A DNA stretch of 10,481 nucleotides from Methylovulum sp. (lineage in GTDB: Bacteria > Pseudomonadota > Gammaproteobacteria > Methylococcales > Methylomonadaceae): assembly GCA_004299465.1 (NCBI GenBank), contig SCST01000488.1, forward strand, positions 1 through 10,481. Reading direction: 5' to 3'. Below, piece after piece: positions 8,200-10,481 of this stretch. Every line of letters starts with the position of its first letter. Position 1 is the stretch's first letter. The position numbers and the translations under genes were made by a program. Under the pieces are notes generated by a model, which saw nothing but the letters and a program-made list of their open reading frames with translations, ran no database searches and was not told the DNA's origin.

Positions 8200-9398
8200 A
8201 GTTCTATCCCCTCACGTTTCGCCATTGTTTGCATGTCTTTATCGCCACGACCGGACAGGTTGACGATGATGATGTCGTCTTTAGCCATCGTCGGCGCGAG
8301 CTTCATCGTGTAAGCCATCGCATGGCTGGATTCCAGCGCCGGGATAATGCCTTCCATGCGCGTCAACGCATAAAAGCCGTCCAGCGCCTCATTATCGGTG
8401 ATATTGACATACTGGGCGCGCCCGATGTCTTTCAGCCAGGAATGTTCCGGGCCAACGCCTGGGTAATCGAGACCTGCCGAAATCGAATGGGTTTCGATAA
8501 TTTCGCCGTCGTCATCGGCCATCAAATACGTGCGGTTGCCGTGCAACACACCGGGGCGGCCTGCGCACAACGGCGCCGAATGCCGGCCTGTCGCGATGCC
8601 GTCGCCTGCCGCTTCGACGCCGATCAATTTGACCGAGCTGTCTTCGATAAACGGATAAAATAAACCGATCGCATTGGAACCTCCGCCTACACAGGCAACC
8701 AACGCATCCGGCAAGCGTCCGGTTGCGGCGAGGCATTGCTGCTTGGCTTCGCGGCCGATGATAGCCTGGAAATCCCTGACCATGGCCGGATAAGGATGCG
8801 GGCCGGCCACCGTGCCGATAATATAAAAGGTGTTATCGACATTCGTTACCCAGTCCCTCAAGGCTTCGTTCAACGCATCTTTCAAGGTTTTTGAACCCGA
8901 TTCAACGGCGACGACGGTCGCGCCCAGCAACTTCATGCGATAGACATTCAGCGACTGCCGCGCGACATCGACCGCACCCATATAAACGACACACTCCAGG
9001 CCCAGCCTTGCCGCCACCGTCGCGGTCGCGACGCCGTGTTGCCCTGCGCCGGTTTCGGCGATGATGCGCGTCTTGCCCATGCGTTTGGCTAACAGGGCCT
9101 GGCCTACGGTATTATTGATTTTATGTGAACCGGTATGGTTAAGGTCTTCGCGTTTTAAATAAACCTGCGCCCCGCCCAGCTCGCGGCTCCAGCGCTCGGC
9201 GTGGTATAAAGGCGACGGCCTGCCGACATAATGCAGCAAATCCGCATCCAGCTCTGCGATAAATTCAGGGTCGTTCAGATAGTGTTGGTAAGCGGCATTC
9301 AGTTCCTGAATCGGTGGAATCAGGGTTTCAGCGACAAACATTCCGCCGTAAGGACCAAAATGTCCCCGCTCATCGGGCATATTATATTTTTCTGTCAT
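8196..9398 (-). CDS. trpB: Tryptophan synthase beta subunit
   Basis: TrpB is the PLP-dependent subunit that condenses indole with serine to form tryptophan. From the chosen ATG the protein has 400 residues, as expected for TrpB1. The PLP lysine is K93 in HTGSHKINN. ETGAGQHG (115-122) binds the substrate carboxylate, and GGGSNAIG (238-245) binds the PLP phosphate. The start is uncertain: ATGs at 9434, 9404, 9398 and 9380 are all in frame. I chose 9398 (MTEKYNMPDERG) because homologues begin close to this point; the 9434 start would add 12 residues with no ribosome site. A weak GGA lies ten bases before 9398 and four before 9404. From 9398 the gene overlaps trpF by 17 bases and overlaps the trpA start, so trpF, trpB and trpA are very likely one transcript. 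Confidence 0.97.
   Translation of the reverse strand: MTEKYNMPDERGHFGPYGGMFVAETLIPPIQELNAAYQHYLNDPEFIAELDADLLHYVGRPSPLYHAERWSRELGGAQVYLKREDLNHTGSHKINNTVGQALLAKRMGKTRIIAETGAGQHGVATATVAARLGLECVVYMGAVDVARQSLNVYRMKLLGATVVAVESGSKTLKDALNEALRDWVTNVDNTFYIIGTVAGPHPYPAMVRDFQAIIGREAKQQCLAATGRLPDALVACVGGGSNAIGLFYPFIEDSSVKLIGVEAAGDGIATGRHSAPLCAGRPGVLHGNRTYLMADDDGEIIETHSISAGLDYPGVGPEHSWLKDIGRAQYVNITDNEALDGFYALTRMEGIIPALESSHAMAYTMKLAPTMAKDDIIIVNLSGRGDKDMQTMAKREGIEL
8208..8213 (-). promoter_or_regulatory. Ribosome binding site for the GTG start of trpA
   Basis: GAGGGG on the minus strand lies within the last codons of trpB, eight bases before the GTG at 8199. It supports a GTG start overlapping the trpB stop. 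Confidence 0.7.
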
Positions 9399-10041
9399 GT
9401 TCATTCTGTCCAAACTTATGCTGTTCAAATTCATTGACTGCGTCTAAAAATGCAGCCATTTTTGCCGTATCTTTAATACCTTTTTCTATTTCCACGCCGC
9501 TGCTGACATCCAGTGCATAAGGCCTGACCGCCTCGATAGCCGCTCTTGCATTGGCGGCATCGAGACCGCCTGCCAATACGACAGGCAAGGCACACTGCCG
9601 GGGTATTAACGCCCAATCAAAGCGATGCCCGGTGCCGCCTTTGGCATCAGCATGACAAGCGTCCAGCAACAGGCTAGCCGCATCATGATAATCGCTAGCC
9701 ACTACGGAAATATCAATACCGGCCCGCATACGCACCGCCTTCATATAACGCTTGCCATACAACCTGCATGCGGCGGGCGTTTCATCGCCATGAAACTGGA
9801 GGCAATCTATCGCTACCCGGTCCAGTATCTCACGTATCCGCGCTTCCTCTTCATCAACAAACAACGCGACTACCGAGGTAAATGCCGGCAAGGCATTAAC
9901 AATCTTAATCGCCTGTTCAATCTCAACATGCCGGGGACTGGGCGGATAAAACACCAAACCTATTGCATCGGCACCCAATCGGGCTGCGGCAACGGCATCA
10001 TCGACACGAGTAAAACCGCAAATTTTAACGCGAGTTCGCAT
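9382..10041 (-). CDS. trpF: Phosphoribosylanthranilate isomerase
   Basis: TrpF converts N-(5-phosphoribosyl)anthranilate to the 1-deoxyribulose isomer, the third step of tryptophan synthesis. The 219-residue TIM barrel is a stand-alone TrpF, not fused to TrpC. RVKICGFTR (4-12) carries the catalytic C8, and D178 in ALDVSSGVE is the general acid. LQFHGDE (81-87) and LAGGL (156-160) are conserved barrel-end motifs. I chose the ATG at 10041 because the family N-terminus follows directly. An in-frame ATG at 10101 would add 20 residues (MLCYAASLYS...) without family resemblance. Neither start has a clear Shine-Dalgarno sequence. The last 17 bases overlap trpB. It is the first gene of the run; truA, which precedes trpF in Pseudomonas, is absent from the adjoining 440 bases. 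Confidence 0.96.
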   Translation of the reverse strand: MRTRVKICGFTRVDDAVAAARLGADAIGLVFYPPSPRHVEIEQAIKIVNALPAFTSVVALFVDEEEARIREILDRVAIDCLQFHGDETPAACRLYGKRYMKAVRMRAGIDISVVASDYHDAASLLLDACHADAKGGTGHRFDWALIPRQCALPVVLAGGLDAANARAAIEAVRPYALDVSSGVEIEKGIKDTAKMAAFLDAVNEFEQHKFGQNEHDRKI

Positions 10042-10118
10042 AAAGTGATATGAGAATTTAGTAGGTTTTTTTGAATAAAGCGAAGCGGCGTAGCATAACA
10101 TAAAACGACTGCGTTATT

Positions 10119-10130
10119 TGTCTGCAGACA
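10119..10130. other. Perfect 12-base palindrome, possible operator
   Basis: TGTCTGCAGACA reads the same on both strands and lies 78 bases upstream of the trpF start. It could be a binding site for a dimeric regulator of the operon. It does not match the E. coli TrpR operator or the LexA box (CTGT-N8-ACAG), so no regulator is proposed, and chance cannot be excluded. Confidence 0.3.
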
Positions 10131-10217
10131 GCTTTTAGGATCGGGTTAAAAATAACGTCCCGAAATTAGCCCTAGCACCCAGCTTCCGAAATATTTTAAT
10201 GCGTGGCAGCAATACTG

Positions 10218-10337
10218 CTTACTTAAGATAAAAACTATTATTTATTAAACAGTTAAGCCATTGACTTTCTTAGCGATGCGGAGGTTTTGCCCATAGGTAG
10301 TAGAAAAGGGGACAGACCAGAATGGCACTTACTTAAG
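10218..10337. repeat. Direct repeat of CTTACTTAAG (10218-10227 and 10328-10337)
   Basis: The ten bases occur twice, 110 bases apart. With the preceding AAT, 13 of 17 positions match between 10211-10227 and 10321-10337. Each core contains the palindrome CTTAAG. The spacing could reflect the ends of a small element or repeated binding sites; chance is possible in AT-rich DNA. Confidence 0.3.
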
Positions 10338-10357
10338 CTTCTTAGGGTGGCCATTCT
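10304..10357. repeat. GGGGACAGACC sequence plus inverted repeat, possible mobile-element remnant
   Basis: AAAAGGGGACAGACC (10304-10318) is followed at once by AGAATGGC (10319-10326), which pairs perfectly with GCCATTCT (10350-10357) across a 23-base loop. GGGGACAGACC-type sequences are, to my recollection, often found next to REP-associated (Y1/IS200-like) transposase genes and their scattered repeats. No transposase is visible in the window, so this would be a remnant or a non-autonomous repeat. The assignment is tentative. Confidence 0.35.
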
Positions 10358-10379
10358 TAAGCCGACATTCCGCACCCGA

Positions 10380-10481
10380 TTATCCAGAAGTGGCATATAA
10401 CTGGACATAACGCTGACCGAGCAGGTTAAGTAGTTGATGATGGTGTTTGTTGCAATTCAGTATGATTTCCCGGCACTGATC
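10380..10481 (-). CDS. Possible C-terminal end of an unidentified gene (runs off the right edge)
   Basis: On the minus strand a frame is open from the window edge for 33 codons to a TAA at 10382-10380. The peptide starts DQCREIILN and is rich in Asn, His, Gln and Leu; I do not recognise it. It does not resemble the TruA C-terminus expected here from Pseudomonas gene order. It is too short to separate from chance, and there is no terminator after it. Confidence 0.2.
   Translation of the reverse strand, partial: DQCREIILNCNKHHHQLLNLLGQRYVQLYATSG

Larger units (their letters stand above)
10042..10481. other. Region without a convincing complete gene, upstream of trpF
   Basis: All six frames are broken by frequent stops for most of this 440-base stretch, which is more AT-rich than the genes beside it. 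It should contain the promoter of the trpF-to-metZ run, but I could not identify a convincing -35/-10 pair, attenuator or terminator. It holds a 12-base palindrome near 10119-10130, two copies of CTTACTTAAG 110 bases apart, an 8-base inverted repeat beside a GGGGACAGACC sequence, and a short open frame running off the right edge. Confidence 0.5.

Noticed and set aside
10119..10132. LexA (SOS) box upstream of trpF
   Set aside because: The palindrome has TGT-N6-ACA, and flanking bases do not give CTGT-N8-ACAG on either strand.
10437..10481. Plus-strand open frame starting ATG ATG at 10437 and running off the right edge
   Set aside because: It has only 15 codons, no ribosome site and no recognisable sequence.

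Overview
The window looks like a chromosomal housekeeping region of a gammaproteobacterium. Nine complete genes, all on the minus strand, follow one another in the order trpF, trpB, trpA, accD, folC, a dedD-like SPOR gene, cvpA, purF, metZ. The accD-folC-dedD-cvpA-purF run is a well-known gammaproteobacterial block. The presence of metZ after purF recalls Pseudomonas, and trpFBA directly before accD recalls Xanthomonas and methanotrophs. Base composition is moderate. Together with the protein sequences this makes a type I methanotroph (Methylococcales, Methylobacter or Methylomonas-like) my best guess, but that is an impression and not a proof.

Layout, left to right. Positions 1-923 (minus) hold the N-terminal 307 codons of an RTX protein that runs off the left edge; it has calcium-binding nonapeptide repeats and looks like a type I secretion substrate. 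After 102 bases without a gene come metZ (1026-2213), purF (2240-3748), cvpA (3788-4279), the SPOR gene (4314-5159), folC (5156-6442), accD (6466-7386), trpA (7390-8199), trpB (8196-9398) and trpF (9382-10041). Positions 10042-10481 contain no convincing complete gene. They hold a perfect 12-base palindrome, a short direct repeat, an inverted repeat next to a GGGGACAGACC sequence, and the possible tail of another minus-strand reading frame at the right edge.

Transcription runs from right to left. From trpF to metZ the gaps are at most 39 bases, and three gene pairs overlap (trpF/trpB, trpB/trpA, folC/dedD), so the nine genes may form one or a few co-transcribed, partly translationally coupled units. 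They cover the last steps of tryptophan synthesis (TrpF, TrpA, TrpB), the first step of fatty acid synthesis (AccD), folate polyglutamylation (FolC), a cell-division-associated SPOR protein, a small membrane protein (CvpA), the first step of purine synthesis (PurF) and homocysteine synthesis by direct sulfhydrylation (MetZ). trpE, trpG, trpD and trpC are not here.

I found no evidence of a new biological system. The parts most worth a second look are the modular RTX protein at the left edge and the possible mobile-element remnant at the right edge.
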